NCBI GenBank assembly: GCA_003161535.1
Contig: PMOM01000258.1
Coordinates: forward strand, 1,369 to 15,651
DNA: 14,283 nucleotides
From: Caulobacteraceae bacterium
GTDB lineage: Bacteria > Pseudomonadota > Alphaproteobacteria > Caulobacterales > Caulobacteraceae
Direction: 5' to 3'
Part shown: one piece after another, positions 1 through 7,570 of the stretch
Layout: every line of letters begins with the position of its first letter
Position numbering within the stretch: the first letter of the stretch is position 1
The notes under the pieces: generated by a model
What the model was told of the DNA's origin: nothing
The model's input: the letters and a program-made list of their open reading frames with translations, nothing else
The model's database searches: none
Translations under genes and position numbers: made by a program

Positions 1-1973
1 ATCGCGGCGAGATCGCGGTGCGGATCATCAAGACCTGCCAGCGCTTGGGCATCGCCTCGGTGGTGGTCTATTCGGAGGCGGACGCCGATTCCTTGGCGAC
101 CGAGATGGCCGACGAAAGCGTGTTCATCGGTCCGTCGCCGGCCGCGCAGTCCTATCTGTTGGCGGACAAGATCATCGCCGCGGCGATGGAAGCGGGCGCG
201 CAGGCGATTCATCCTGGTTTCGGATTTCTCTCTGAGAATGCGGAATTCGCAAGACTTTGCGCCAAATCGGGCATCGTCTTCATCGGCCCCCATCCGGCCG
301 CCATCGACACCATGGGCGACAAAATCAAGTCCAAGATCTTCGCCGGGCAAGCGGGCATATCCATTGTACCCGGTCATGTCGGGGAAATCGCCGACACCGC
401 GCACGCAACAACGGTCTCGCGAACGATCGGCTATCCCGTGATGATCAAGGCTTCCGCGGGCGGCGGCGGCAAGGGTATCCGCGTCGCGCGCAATCGACGC
501 GACGTCGAGGAGGGCTTCCCCGCGGTACGCGCCGAGGCCAAGGGCGCATTCGGCGACGACCGAATCTTCATTGAAAAGTTCATCGAGAATCCGCGGCACG
601 TGGAGATCCAGGTCCTGGGGGACAAGCACGGGCACGTGGTTCATCTCTTCGAGCGCGAATGTTCGATCCAGCGACGCAACCAGAAGGTCATCGAAGAAGC
701 GCCGTCGCCGCTGCTCGACGCGGCCACCCGGACCGCCATGGGCGAGCAGGCCGTCACCCTGGCCCGGGCGGTCAACTACGACTCCGCGGGGACCGTAGAG
801 TTCGTGGTCGGCCAGGATAAATCCTTTTATTTCCTGGAGATGAACACCCGCCTCCAGGTCGAACACCCGGTCACCGAGCTCATCACCGGCGTTGATCTGG
901 TCGAACAAATGATCCGGGTCGCCGCCGGCGAGCCACTCGGCTTTGCCCAGTCGGATCTGGCTATCGATGGCTGGGCGATCGAAAGCCGCATCTATGCCGA
1001 GGACCCCTACCGCGGGTTCCTGCCCTCCATCGGCCGGCTGACGCGCTACCAGCCGCCCGCCGAAGGCGATCAGGGCGACCACACCATCCGCAACGACACT
1101 GGCGTGCGCGAAGGCGACGAGATATCGACCTTTTACGATCCTATGATCGCCAAACTGTCCGCGTGGGCGCCAAGCCGAGGCGCCGCCGTCGCCGGCATGG
1201 CCCGGGCGCTGGACGAACTCCTCATCGAGGGACCCGGCCACAATACGCCGTTCCTCTCGGCGGTGATGGATCAGGCCCGGTTCGCTCGCGGTGACCTGTC
1301 CACCAACTATATCGCCGATGAGTTTCCGGGCGGCTTTCACGGCCTACCTGCCAGTCCCTGGCAGATCGACCTGATCACCGCGGTGGCCTGTGAAATTCAT
1401 TGCGTCCTGACTCGCCGGGCGCGCGGAACTGGGGGGCTGGTCTCGATGCGCCCGCGGGTCCGCTGGGTGGTGCTGGCCGGAGACATAAGGCGCGAGGTTG
1501 ATCTCGGCCTTGAAGGAGCCAGGTTGACGATCGATCTGGTCGAGGAAGCCCGCAGACTGGTGCTTGAGGACGTCGACTGGCGCCCAGGCTTGCCTCTGTT
1601 TCGCGGCAGGCTGGATGGTCGGGCCTTCACCGCCAGCGTGCGTCAAGCCGTGGAGGGCTTCATCATTCGCCACCGCGCCGCCAGCACGCGCGTGCTGGTG
1701 CTCACGCCAGCCTCAGCCGAACTGCACGAGCGCCTGCCGGCCAGGGCCCCGGCCGACACCTTTCGTCTCGTCGTCTCGCCCATGCCAGGCCTAGTGGTTT
1801 CCATGGATACGGCCGCTGGCCAGGAGGTGAGGGCGGGGCAGGTGTTGTGCGTCATCGAAGCCATGAAGATGCAGAACATAATTCGCGCCGAACGGGACGG
1901 CCTGATCAAGCTTGTCGGGGCTAGCGCCGGCGACACCGTTGCGGCCGATGACGTCTTGGCCGAGTTCGCCTAA
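1..1973 (+). CDS. pccA: Acyl-CoA (propionyl-CoA) carboxylase alpha subunit, biotin carboxylase plus BCCP, 5'-partial
   Basis: The ATP-dependent biotin carboxylase subunit of a propionyl-CoA carboxylase, which with a beta subunit converts propionyl-CoA to methylmalonyl-CoA in the cytoplasm. The gene runs off the left edge. The frame is open from base 3 and reads RGEIAVRIIK, the usual N-terminal ANRGEIA motif, so about nine residues are missing and the GTG at 18 is an internal Val, not the start. In order it shows the N-terminal biotin carboxylase fold, the ATP-grasp glycine-rich loop GGGGKGIRVA (about nt 460-490), the catalytic EMNTRLQVEHPVTE segment (about nt 838-880), a PCC-type BT linker domain (about nt 1360-1770), and a C-terminal biotinyl domain. 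The biotinylated lysine is in EAMKM, codon 1866-1868, 35 residues from the C-terminus as is typical. The BT-like region and EAMKMQN favour PccA over methylcrotonyl- or acetyl-CoA carboxylase, but the beta subunit is not in view. Confidence 0.93.
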   Translation, partial: RGEIAVRIIKTCQRLGIASVVVYSEADADSLATEMADESVFIGPSPAAQSYLLADKIIAAAMEAGAQAIHPGFGFLSENAEFARLCAKSGIVFIGPHPAAIDTMGDKIKSKIFAGQAGISIVPGHVGEIADTAHATTVSRTIGYPVMIKASAGGGGKGIRVARNRRDVEEGFPAVRAEAKGAFGDDRIFIEKFIENPRHVEIQVLGDKHGHVVHLFERECSIQRRNQKVIEEAPSPLLDAATRTAMGEQAVTLARAVNYDSAGTVEFVVGQDKSFYFLEMNTRLQVEHPVTELITGVDLVEQMIRVAAGEPLGFAQSDLAIDGWAIESRIYAEDPYRGFLPSIGRLTRYQPPAEGDQGDHTIRNDTGVREGDEISTFYDPMIAKLSAWAPSRGAAVAGMARALDELLIEGPGHNTPFLSAVMDQARFARGDLSTNYIADEFPGGFHGLPASPWQIDLITAVACEIHCVLTRRARGTGGLVSMRPRVRWVVLAGDIRREVDLGLEGARLTIDLVEEARRLVLEDVDWRPGLPLFRGRLDGRAFTASVRQAVEGFIIRHRAASTRVLVLTPASAELHERLPARAPADTFRLVVSPMPGLVVSMDTAAGQEVRAGQVLCVIEAMKMQNIIRAERDGLIKLVGASAGDTVAADDVLAEFA

Positions 1974-2005
1974 GGTTCTCGAAACGCGGGTCGAAGGAGA
2001 GGCAG

Positions 2006-2410
2006 ATGGACGGCGGCCTGATCAACTGGCGGGACCTGTTCATGTCGGCGGCCGGGCGATCGTCGCGCGGCCCGACCTGGATTGCGGTAGCGGCGCTGTT
2101 TACCGTCTCGCTGATCTACGAAGCCGTAGCGGGACCGACGCTGAAGTTGCTGACCTTCTGGTTCGTCTACCCGGTATTGCTCGCCTCGGCGGCGTGCGTG
2201 CTCTCCAAGCGTCTGCATGACCGGGGTCATTCGGGCTGGTGGGCCGCCCTGGTGCTTTTCGCCCTGGCGATGATTTGGCCCACGCCGCACGGCGCCCGCG
2301 CCGTGGTCGCTCTTCCAGTGATGATCTGGGCGGTGGTCGAATTGGGCATGCTACCTGGAGAACAGGGCGCCAATCGTTTTGGCCCCAGCCCGCTGGCGGC
2401 GACCGCCTAG
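2006..2410 (+). CDS. DUF805 family small membrane protein
   Basis: A 134-residue inner-membrane protein of the DUF805 (YhaH-like) family, whose biochemical role is unknown. Four hydrophobic segments are visible, at roughly residues 25-43, 48-66, 77-92 and 98-115. The family marks are an AAGRSSRGPTW start resembling the usual GRisR..fW, the central KRLHDRGHSGWW at residues 68-79 between segments 2 and 3, and the C-terminal GEQGANRFGPSP at 118-129. The ATG at 2006 is supported by a strong purine-rich ribosome binding site, GAAGGAGAGG, at 1993-2002, one of the best Shine-Dalgarno sites in this window. It starts 32 bases after the carboxylase gene on the same strand, so the two are probably co-transcribed. 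A functional link to propionate metabolism is not implied by the sequence. Confidence 0.88.
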   Translation: MDGGLINWRDLFMSAAGRSSRGPTWIAVAALFTVSLIYEAVAGPTLKLLTFWFVYPVLLASAACVLSKRLHDRGHSGWWAALVLFALAMIWPTPHGARAVVALPVMIWAVVELGMLPGEQGANRFGPSPLAATA

Positions 2411-2481
2411 AGAGATCTCGGGGTTGCCGCTTCCGCCGGCATGGACAACGCGGTATGCCCCAGCACCGATTGGAGCCCCTC

Positions 2482-3966
2482 ATGAAGATTGAGTTCGTCG
2501 CTGGCGACGCGCCAGCCGATAAGTCCGCCGCCTTGGCCGTGATCGCCTTCGAGAAATCGCCCCTGGCGGGCGCGGCGGCGGCGCTGAACAAGTCGACCGG
2601 CGGGACGCTGTCACGGGCCGTGGCCCAGGCTCGCTTCAGCGGTGGCATCGGCCAGACGTTGGATATTTTGGCGCCGCATGGCGTGACGGCGGCCAGGGCG
2701 ATCATTGTGGGCGCCGGACCGGCCGCAACCTTCGATGGTCAGGCGATGGAGCTGGCGGCCGCGCACGCCTATCAGGCGGTCAAGGCCAGCGGCGTCCACA
2801 CCCTGGTCCTTCGTCTGCCAAGCGTGACCGCTGAGATCGCCGCCCGCGCGGCCTTCGGCATCCGTCTGGCCGCCTACCGGTTCGATCGCTATCGCACCAC
2901 CGAAAAGGCGGACAAAAAGCCTTCGGTCACCAAGGTGCTGGTCGCCGTTGACGATCCCAAGGCCGCGGCCAAATCATTCAAGGCCGCCGCCGGTCTGGCG
3001 GACGCGATCATATATGCCCGCGACCTGGTCTCCGAGCCGGCCAATATCCTCTACCCGGAAGAATTCGCCCGCCGCGTGAAAACCCTGACCAGCCTGGGAT
3101 TGGAGGTGGAGATTCTGGGCGAAAAGGAGATGAAGAAACTGGGCATGGGCGCGCTCCTGGGCGTCGGTCAGGGCAGCGTGCGCGAGACCCAGCTGGCCAT
3201 CATCCAGTGGAAGGGCGCCAAGGACGCCGCCGCCCAACCGGTCGCTTTCGTCGGCAAGGGCGTCTGTTTCGATTCCGGCGGCATTAGCATCAAGGGCGCC
3301 GACGGCATGGAAGAGATGATCACCGACATGGGTGGCGCGGCGGCGGTGAGCGGGCTGATGTACGCCCTTGCCAAGCGTAAGGCCAAGGTCAACGCCGTCG
3401 GTATCCTCGGGCTGGTCGAAAATATGCCCGATGGCGCCGCGCAGCGCCCGGGCGATGTCGTCACGACCATGTCCGGCCAGACCGTTGAAGTGATCAATAC
3501 CGACGCCGAGGGTCGCCTGGTCCTGGCCGATGCCCTCTGGTATTGCCAAAAGCGCTTCAAGCCCAAATTCATGATCGATCTGGCCACCCTCACCGGGGCG
3601 ATCATCATTTCGCTGGGCAAGGATCTGGCTGGCATGTTCAGCAACAACGACGCCTTGGCCGAGAACTTGCTGGCGGCCTCCAAGGCTAGCGGCGACATCC
3701 TGTGGCGCATGCCGCTGCCGCCGCAATACGAGCGGAATATCGACAGCGCCGTCGCCGACATGAAGAACGTCGGACCGCGGTATGGCGGTTCGATCACCGC
3801 CGCCTTGTTCATCCAGAGATTCGTCAACGGCCTGCCATGGGCCCATCTCGACATCGCCTCAACGGCGTGGAAACCGGGGTCCACCGTCCCCACCATTCCT
3901 AGCGGCGCCACCGGCTTCGGCGTTCGCCTACTCGACCGCCTGGTGGCCGATTGCTACGAGGGATGA
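2482..3966 (+). CDS. pepA: Leucyl aminopeptidase (peptidase family M17)
   Basis: A cytosolic dinuclear-metal aminopeptidase that removes N-terminal residues, often Leu, from peptides during protein turnover. The 494-residue length from ATG 2482 matches the family. Catalytic and metal-binding residues are all present with the spacing of E. coli PepA: K259 and D264 in VGKGVCFDSGG, K271, D282 in TDMGGA, and D341, E343 and R345 in the M17 signature NTDAEGRL. Every one lies exactly 11 residues earlier than its E. coli counterpart. The frame stays open upstream to 2239, but the DUF805 gene occupies that stretch and family similarity begins at MKIEFVAGDAP. GGAG at 2472-2475 is six bases before ATG 2482, which decides the start. 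It heads a run with the hydrolase-like gene and holC. PepA in other bacteria can also bind DNA; nothing here tests that. Confidence 0.96.
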   Translation: MKIEFVAGDAPADKSAALAVIAFEKSPLAGAAAALNKSTGGTLSRAVAQARFSGGIGQTLDILAPHGVTAARAIIVGAGPAATFDGQAMELAAAHAYQAVKASGVHTLVLRLPSVTAEIAARAAFGIRLAAYRFDRYRTTEKADKKPSVTKVLVAVDDPKAAAKSFKAAAGLADAIIYARDLVSEPANILYPEEFARRVKTLTSLGLEVEILGEKEMKKLGMGALLGVGQGSVRETQLAIIQWKGAKDAAAQPVAFVGKGVCFDSGGISIKGADGMEEMITDMGGAAAVSGLMYALAKRKAKVNAVGILGLVENMPDGAAQRPGDVVTTMSGQTVEVINTDAEGRLVLADALWYCQKRFKPKFMIDLATLTGAIIISLGKDLAGMFSNNDALAENLLAASKASGDILWRMPLPPQYERNIDSAVADMKNVGPRYGGSITAALFIQRFVNGLPWAHLDIASTAWKPGSTVPTIPSGATGFGVRLLDRLVADCYEG

Positions 3967-3976
3967 GGACGATCGG

Positions 3977-4663
3977 TTGGCGGCGGCGCCGTTTGCCCTG
4001 ATCCACAGTCCTCTGACGGGCCCATCGTGTTGGCGCGGCGTGGAAAAGGCGCTTGTCGCGTCGGGCCATGGCGCCAGCGCTTTCGACTACGGCGGGGTCG
4101 TGGGCCCTAGGTGGTATGAAACGGCCGCCGAGAGGATCGCCGCCGCGCTTCATCGTCTGCTTGAGCCGGCCGTCCTGGTTCTCCACAGCGGCGCCGGCGC
4201 CCTCGCGCCCGTCATCGTGGCGGCGGCGCGGCCCAAACCGGTGGCTATCGTCTTCGTGGATGCGCTCCTGCCGCACCCCGGAAAAAGCTGGCTGGAGATC
4301 GCGCCGCCGCTGCTGGCGCGGCGACTGCGTAACATGGCTATCGATGGCGTGGCTCCGCCTTGGAATATTTGGTTTGCCCAAGACCCGTGCGTCCTTCTGA
4401 TCGGCGACAACGCCGTTCGGCGTGATTTTGTCGATGAGCTGCCGTCTGTGCCCATGGCCTATCTCCAGGCGCGGGCGCCTTCGCCTTTGGGCTGGCATGG
4501 CATTCCGACGGCCTACCTACAGCTCAGCGACGCCTATGAGCCAGAGGCCCGCAAGGCGGCAAGACGAGGCTGGCGGGTAGGCCGTGGCCGCCTGCACCAT
4601 CTGGCCTTGGTCACCGATCCTGTCACAGTGGCGGGATTGCTTGAGGAGTTCAGTCCGGCATGA
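3977..4663 (+). CDS. Alpha/beta-hydrolase-like protein, between pepA and holC
   Basis: A 228-residue protein that I read as a divergent alpha/beta hydrolase; substrate unknown. The start is taken as TTG 3977, ten bases after the pepA stop, with GAGGA at 3965-3969 as ribosome binding site. No in-frame ATG or GTG lies between the pepA stop and this TTG. The product begins MAAAPFALIHSPLTGPSCW, typical of a first beta-strand plus oxyanion loop. The candidate nucleophile is S71 in LVLHSGAGAL, where the first glycine of the usual G-x-S-x-G elbow is replaced by Leu. Candidate acid and base are D185 (LSDAYE) and H208 (LHHLALVTDP). No signal peptide or membrane span is seen. Its stop overlaps the holC start as ATGA, implying translational coupling. 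The fold is inferred from strand and motif pattern; catalysis is uncertain. Confidence 0.78.
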   Translation: MAAAPFALIHSPLTGPSCWRGVEKALVASGHGASAFDYGGVVGPRWYETAAERIAAALHRLLEPAVLVLHSGAGALAPVIVAAARPKPVAIVFVDALLPHPGKSWLEIAPPLLARRLRNMAIDGVAPPWNIWFAQDPCVLLIGDNAVRRDFVDELPSVPMAYLQARAPSPLGWHGIPTAYLQLSDAYEPEARKAARRGWRVGRGRLHHLALVTDPVTVAGLLEEFSPA

Positions 4664-5118
4664 GTCAGGCCGCCTGCGAGGTGTGGTTCTACCATCTGGA
4701 GCGCGCCTCGCTCGAGGAGGTGCTGCGTGACTTACTGGAAAAAACCCTCAGCCGGGGATGGCGGGCGCTGGTGCGCACGATTGACGCAGATCGATTGGCG
4801 CACCTCGACGCGTGGCTGTGGACCTACCGCGATGAAAGTTTCCTTCCCCACGGCGTCGCCGGCGAGGCGGCGTCCGATCGGCAACCCATCCTGCTGACCG
4901 CCGGCGAAGACAACCTCAACGCCGCCCATGTCCTCTTTGTCCTTGATGAGCCGCCGCCAGACATTTCCGCCTACGAGAGATGCATCCTGATCTTCGATGG
5001 CGCCGACGAGGCGGCGGTAGCGCGCGCACGCTCGCTTTGGTCGGCCTGGAAAGCGGCTGATCTAAGTGTCGCCTACTGGAAGCAGGGGGAGACTCGCGGA
5101 TGGGAGAAGCAGGCGTGA
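4660..5118 (+). CDS. holC: DNA polymerase III subunit chi
   Basis: A 152-residue replisome accessory subunit, close to the 147 residues of E. coli chi. Chi binds the C-terminal tail of single-strand binding protein and, where psi is present, links the clamp loader to SSB. Family features visible are the N-terminal CEVWFYHLER strand, the LLEKTLSRGWRALVRT helix-strand, the LDAWLWTYRDESFLPHG motif near residues 48-65, the QPILLTA segment, and the C-terminal VAYWKQGETRGWEKQ. The ATG at 4660 overlaps the preceding hydrolase stop as ATGA. A pepA-holC association is common in proteobacteria and supports the call; the intervening hydrolase is the odd element. The last 57 bases overlap, tail to tail, the end of the minus-strand ABC-F gene, leaving no room for an intergenic terminator. 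Confidence 0.92.
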   Translation: MSQAACEVWFYHLERASLEEVLRDLLEKTLSRGWRALVRTIDADRLAHLDAWLWTYRDESFLPHGVAGEAASDRQPILLTAGEDNLNAAHVLFVLDEPPPDISAYERCILIFDGADEAAVARARSLWSAWKAADLSVAYWKQGETRGWEKQA

Positions 5119-6999
5119 CGCGTCTCGGCCGCCACAGGGGTCGAACGCCGGCGCCTCGTTTCTGGCTGCTTCGTAGGCCTCGGCCGCGGCTAGCCACTTT
5201 GCTTCGACCCGCGCCAGGCGCTCCGCCGCCTGAGCATGGCGGCGCGTGAGGTCAGCCAGGCTGGCGTCGTCAGCGTAGCCGGCGGGGTCGGCCAGGGCCG
5301 CCTCTAATCCGGCGACGAGCAGCGTCTCGTGGGCTAGCGTCGTTTCGGCGGCCTCGAGGAGTCGCTTCAGAGAACCGTGCTCCGGGCGAGGAGACGCGGG
5401 TGCGACGACGGTCCTGCCCGAACTCTTGTTGGCTTGGCGGGCGCGATCAAGCACCAGGCGGGCGTAGTCGTCCATGTCGCCGTCGAAGGGTTTGACCGAT
5501 CCGTCGCCCACCAGCCACAGCCGATCGGCCACCATCTCCATCAGCGAACGGTCGTGAGTGATCAGGATCACCGCCCCAGCGTAGTCGTTGAGCGCCTCGG
5601 TCAGGGCGCGACGGCTGTCGATATCGAGATGATTGGTCGGCTCATCGAGGATCAACAGATGGGGTCGCTCCATGGCCACCATGTTGAGCAGCAAACGCGC
5701 GCGCTCGCCGCCCGAAAGGTTGGCGACGTTCGTCTCCGCCTTGTCGACCGTCATGCCAAACTGCGCCAAGCGGGAGCGCCGTTGCGCCTCGCTGGACTCC
5801 GGAAGCGCGCGGCGCATGATCCCCAGGGGCGTGTCGTCCCCGTCCATGGCCTCGATCTGATGCTGGTGGAACCAGCCCACCTTCATTCGCCGATCGCGAT
5901 GCACATGGCCACTCTGGCTGGCGAGGTTGCCGGCGATCATCCGGGCGAAGGTGGTCTTGCCGGAGCCGTTGACGCCCAGCAGTCCGATCCGGTCGTCGAT
6001 GTCGAGGCGCAGGTTCAGGCGCCGCAGGACGGGCGGGCCGCCATATCCCACCTCAACGTCCTCGAGGCGGACGAGCGGCGGAGCCAGGGGTCTTAGCGGC
6101 GACGGAAGCAGAAACGGCGCCACGTTCTCCTCGATTGACGGCGCCACGGCATGCAGGCGCGCGATCATCTTCAGCCGCGACTGGGCTTGCCGGGCCTTGG
6201 TGGCCGAAGCGCGGAACCGGTCCACGAAGGCCTGCATGTGAGCGCGCCTGGCTTCGATCTTGCCACGCGTCGCCGTCTGCAGGCGCAGGCGTTCGGCGCG
6301 CTGGCGCTCGAACTGAGAAAAGCCGCCGGTATAGAAATCGAGCCGACCCTCGGTGAGATGCAGGATGGCGTCCACCGAGTGATCGAGAAGTTCACGATCG
6401 TGGCTGATGACCAGGGCCGTGCGCGGGTATTTGCGCAGGCGCGCTTCCAGCCACAGGGCGCCTTCAAGATCGAGATAGTTGGTGGGCTCGTCCAGGAGCA
6501 GCAGGTCCGGCTCGGCGAAGAGCGCCGCGGCCATGGCCACCCGCATCCGCCAGCCGCCCGAAAACTCCGCCATCGGCCTGCTCAGATCATCCGTCGAAAA
6601 ACCCAGTCCGCTGAGAATCTCGGCGGCGCGCGATGGCGCGCGGTCGGCGTCGATATCGCTCAGTCGCGCATAGATGTCGGCCAGACGTTCGGGCGGCGCG
6701 ACCTCCAGCTCACTCATCAAAGCCGCGCGCCGCGTATCGGCGGCCAGAACCGTGTCGAGCAGGGGGACGGGCGTGGCGGGATGTTCCTGATCCACCGAAC
6801 CGATGCGCGCGGCGCGCGGCAGGTCAATCTTGCCGCCGCCAGGCGAGAGCTCGCCCAGGATCAGGCGAAAGAGCGTCGATTTGCCCGCGCCGTTGCGACC
6901 CACCAGCCCCACCTTGGCGCCCGCCGGCAGACTGACGGTGGCGGAATCGAAAAAGCGCCGCCCCCAGGCGTCGAAGACTAGATCGTGGATGCGCAACAT
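5062..6999 (-). CDS. ABC-F family ATPase (YheS/Uup type)
   Basis: A soluble protein with two ABC ATPase domains and no membrane domain, the ABC-F architecture; family members bind the ribosomal E site and influence translation. With start ATG at 6999 (MLRIHDLVFDAWG) it has 645 residues. Domain 1: Walker A GRNGAGKST at 34-42, signature FSGGW at 146-150, Walker B LLLLDEPTN with catalytic E171, switch H200. A charged linker follows at about 230-290, the tRNA-facing arm region. Domain 2: Walker A GVNGSGKTT at 342-350, signature LSGGE at 428-432, Walker B with E453, switch H482. A C-terminal helical, probably coiled-coil segment spans about 542-613. Both ATPase sites look intact. The frame stays open upstream to 7287, but that region overlaps ndk. 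No good Shine-Dalgarno precedes the ATG. Its length and QEHP segment favour YheS over Uup or EttA. Confidence 0.92.
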   Translation of the reverse strand: MLRIHDLVFDAWGRRFFDSATVSLPAGAKVGLVGRNGAGKSTLFRLILGELSPGGGKIDLPRAARIGSVDQEHPATPVPLLDTVLAADTRRAALMSELEVAPPERLADIYARLSDIDADRAPSRAAEILSGLGFSTDDLSRPMAEFSGGWRMRVAMAAALFAEPDLLLLDEPTNYLDLEGALWLEARLRKYPRTALVISHDRELLDHSVDAILHLTEGRLDFYTGGFSQFERQRAERLRLQTATRGKIEARRAHMQAFVDRFRASATKARQAQSRLKMIARLHAVAPSIEENVAPFLLPSPLRPLAPPLVRLEDVEVGYGGPPVLRRLNLRLDIDDRIGLLGVNGSGKTTFARMIAGNLASQSGHVHRDRRMKVGWFHQHQIEAMDGDDTPLGIMRRALPESSEAQRRSRLAQFGMTVDKAETNVANLSGGERARLLLNMVAMERPHLLILDEPTNHLDIDSRRALTEALNDYAGAVILITHDRSLMEMVADRLWLVGDGSVKPFDGDMDDYARLVLDRARQANKSSGRTVVAPASPRPEHGSLKRLLEAAETTLAHETLLVAGLEAALADPAGYADDASLADLTRRHAQAAERLARVEAKWLAAAEAYEAARNEAPAFDPCGGRDASRLLLPSASLPLLPVGDT

Positions 7000-7053
7000 G
7001 GCGGGAAAAACTTTTGCGGCTGAGTGCCCAGGCTCAAGGCGGGGATGGCCGCC

Positions 7054-7082
7054 TTGGCGGATGGGTCGCGCGCCGTTATAAG
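7054..7082 (+). promoter_or_regulatory. Predicted ndk promoter
   Basis: TTGGCG at 7054-7059 and TATAAG at 7077-7082 are separated by exactly 17 bases, a good housekeeping-sigma arrangement. Transcription would begin near 7089, about 40 bases before ndk. The -10 core TTATAA at 7076-7081 is palindromic and is also used by a predicted promoter facing the other way. Confidence 0.55.
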
Positions 7083-7103
7083 CCCGCACCCCGACCTTTC
7101 CAA
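7075..7103 (-). promoter_or_regulatory. Predicted ABC-F gene promoter, sharing its -10 core with ndk
   Basis: On the minus strand, TTGGAA (7103-7098) and TATAAC (7080-7075) are separated by exactly 17 bases. Transcription would begin near 7068 and give a leader of about 69 bases before the ABC-F start at 6999. The -10 hexamer overlaps that of the ndk promoter through the palindrome TTATAA, so RNA polymerase could occupy only one direction at a time. Confidence 0.5.
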
Positions 7104-7128
7104 CCGCCCCCGAGTGACCGTTTTCCCT

Positions 7129-7548
7129 ATGGCCGAACGCACATTTTCGATCCTCAAGCCGGACGCCACCCGGCGAAACCTGACCGGCAAGATCAATGCG
7201 ATGATCGAAGACGCTGGGCTGCGGATCATCGCCCAGCGCCGCATCCGCATGAGTCGCGAGCAAGCCGAGGACTTCTACGAGATTCACAAGGATCGCCCAT
7301 TCTACGGCGAGTTGGTCGAGTTCATGACCTCCGCGCCAGTCATCGTTCAGGTGCTCGAAGGTTCAAACGCGGTGGCAAAGTATCGCGAGGTCATGGGGGC
7401 CACCAATCCCGCCCAAGCCGATGACGGCACGATCCGCAAGCTCTACGCCCTGTCGATGGGCGAAAATTCCGTGCATGGCTCCGACAGCGGCGACAACGCC
7501 AAGATCGAGATCGCCCAATTCTTCGACGCCGACGATATCGTGGGTTAG
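7129..7548 (+). CDS. ndk: Nucleoside diphosphate kinase
   Basis: Transfers the gamma phosphate from ATP to other (d)NDPs through a phosphohistidine, balancing nucleotide pools in the cytoplasm. The product is 139 residues, the usual size of bacterial NDK. It begins [17 protein letters not shown], with the conserved phosphate-contacting K10, and carries the active-site signature ending [10 protein letters not shown] with catalytic H116. [13 protein letters not shown] and [16 protein letters not shown] are also family blocks. The ATG at 7129 gives the family-standard N-terminus; a GTG at 7114 in the same frame would add five residues, and neither has a clear Shine-Dalgarno. It is divergent from the ABC-F gene, with its own predicted promoter, and convergent with purM 22 bases downstream. 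Confidence 0.97.
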   Translation: MAERTFSILKPDATRRNLTGKINAMIEDAGLRIIAQRRIRMSREQAEDFYEIHKDRPFYGELVEFMTSAPVIVQVLEGSNAVAKYREVMGATNPAQADDGTIRKLYALSMGENSVHGSDSGDNAKIEIAQFFDADDIVG

Positions 7549-7570
7549 AGGCGCCCCCAAAGTCGCGGGG

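Noticed and set aside
2239..2481. 81-codon upstream extension of the pepA frame
   Set aside because: It overlaps the well-supported DUF805 gene in another frame. PepA family similarity begins at the ATG at 2482, which has its own ribosome binding site.
2411..2481. A dedicated pepA promoter in the 71-base gap after the DUF805 gene
   Set aside because: TTCCGC-N17-TATGCC (2431-2459) is the best pair I see, but the -35 matches only two of six consensus positions. Read-through from upstream is equally likely.
2974..3911. Long minus-strand open frames opposite pepA (247 and 290 codons)
   Set aside because: No recognisable motifs, and they lie wholly antisense to a gene with every catalytic residue intact. 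High GC makes stop-free antisense frames common.
3782..3976. Earlier ATG for the hydrolase-like gene inside pepA
   Set aside because: It would overlap the conserved end of pepA by about 185 bases and add low-complexity residues. TTG 3977 has a ribosome binding site and a sensible first strand.
5377..6981. Plus-strand open frames of 239 and 276 codons opposite the ABC-F gene
   Set aside because: Shadow frames of a gene with all Walker and signature motifs in place; no domain features and no ribosome binding site.
7000..7287. Extended N-terminus of the ABC-F gene reaching into ndk
   Set aside because: The extra residues match no ABC-F sequence, overlap ndk, and lie upstream of the predicted transcription start near 7068.
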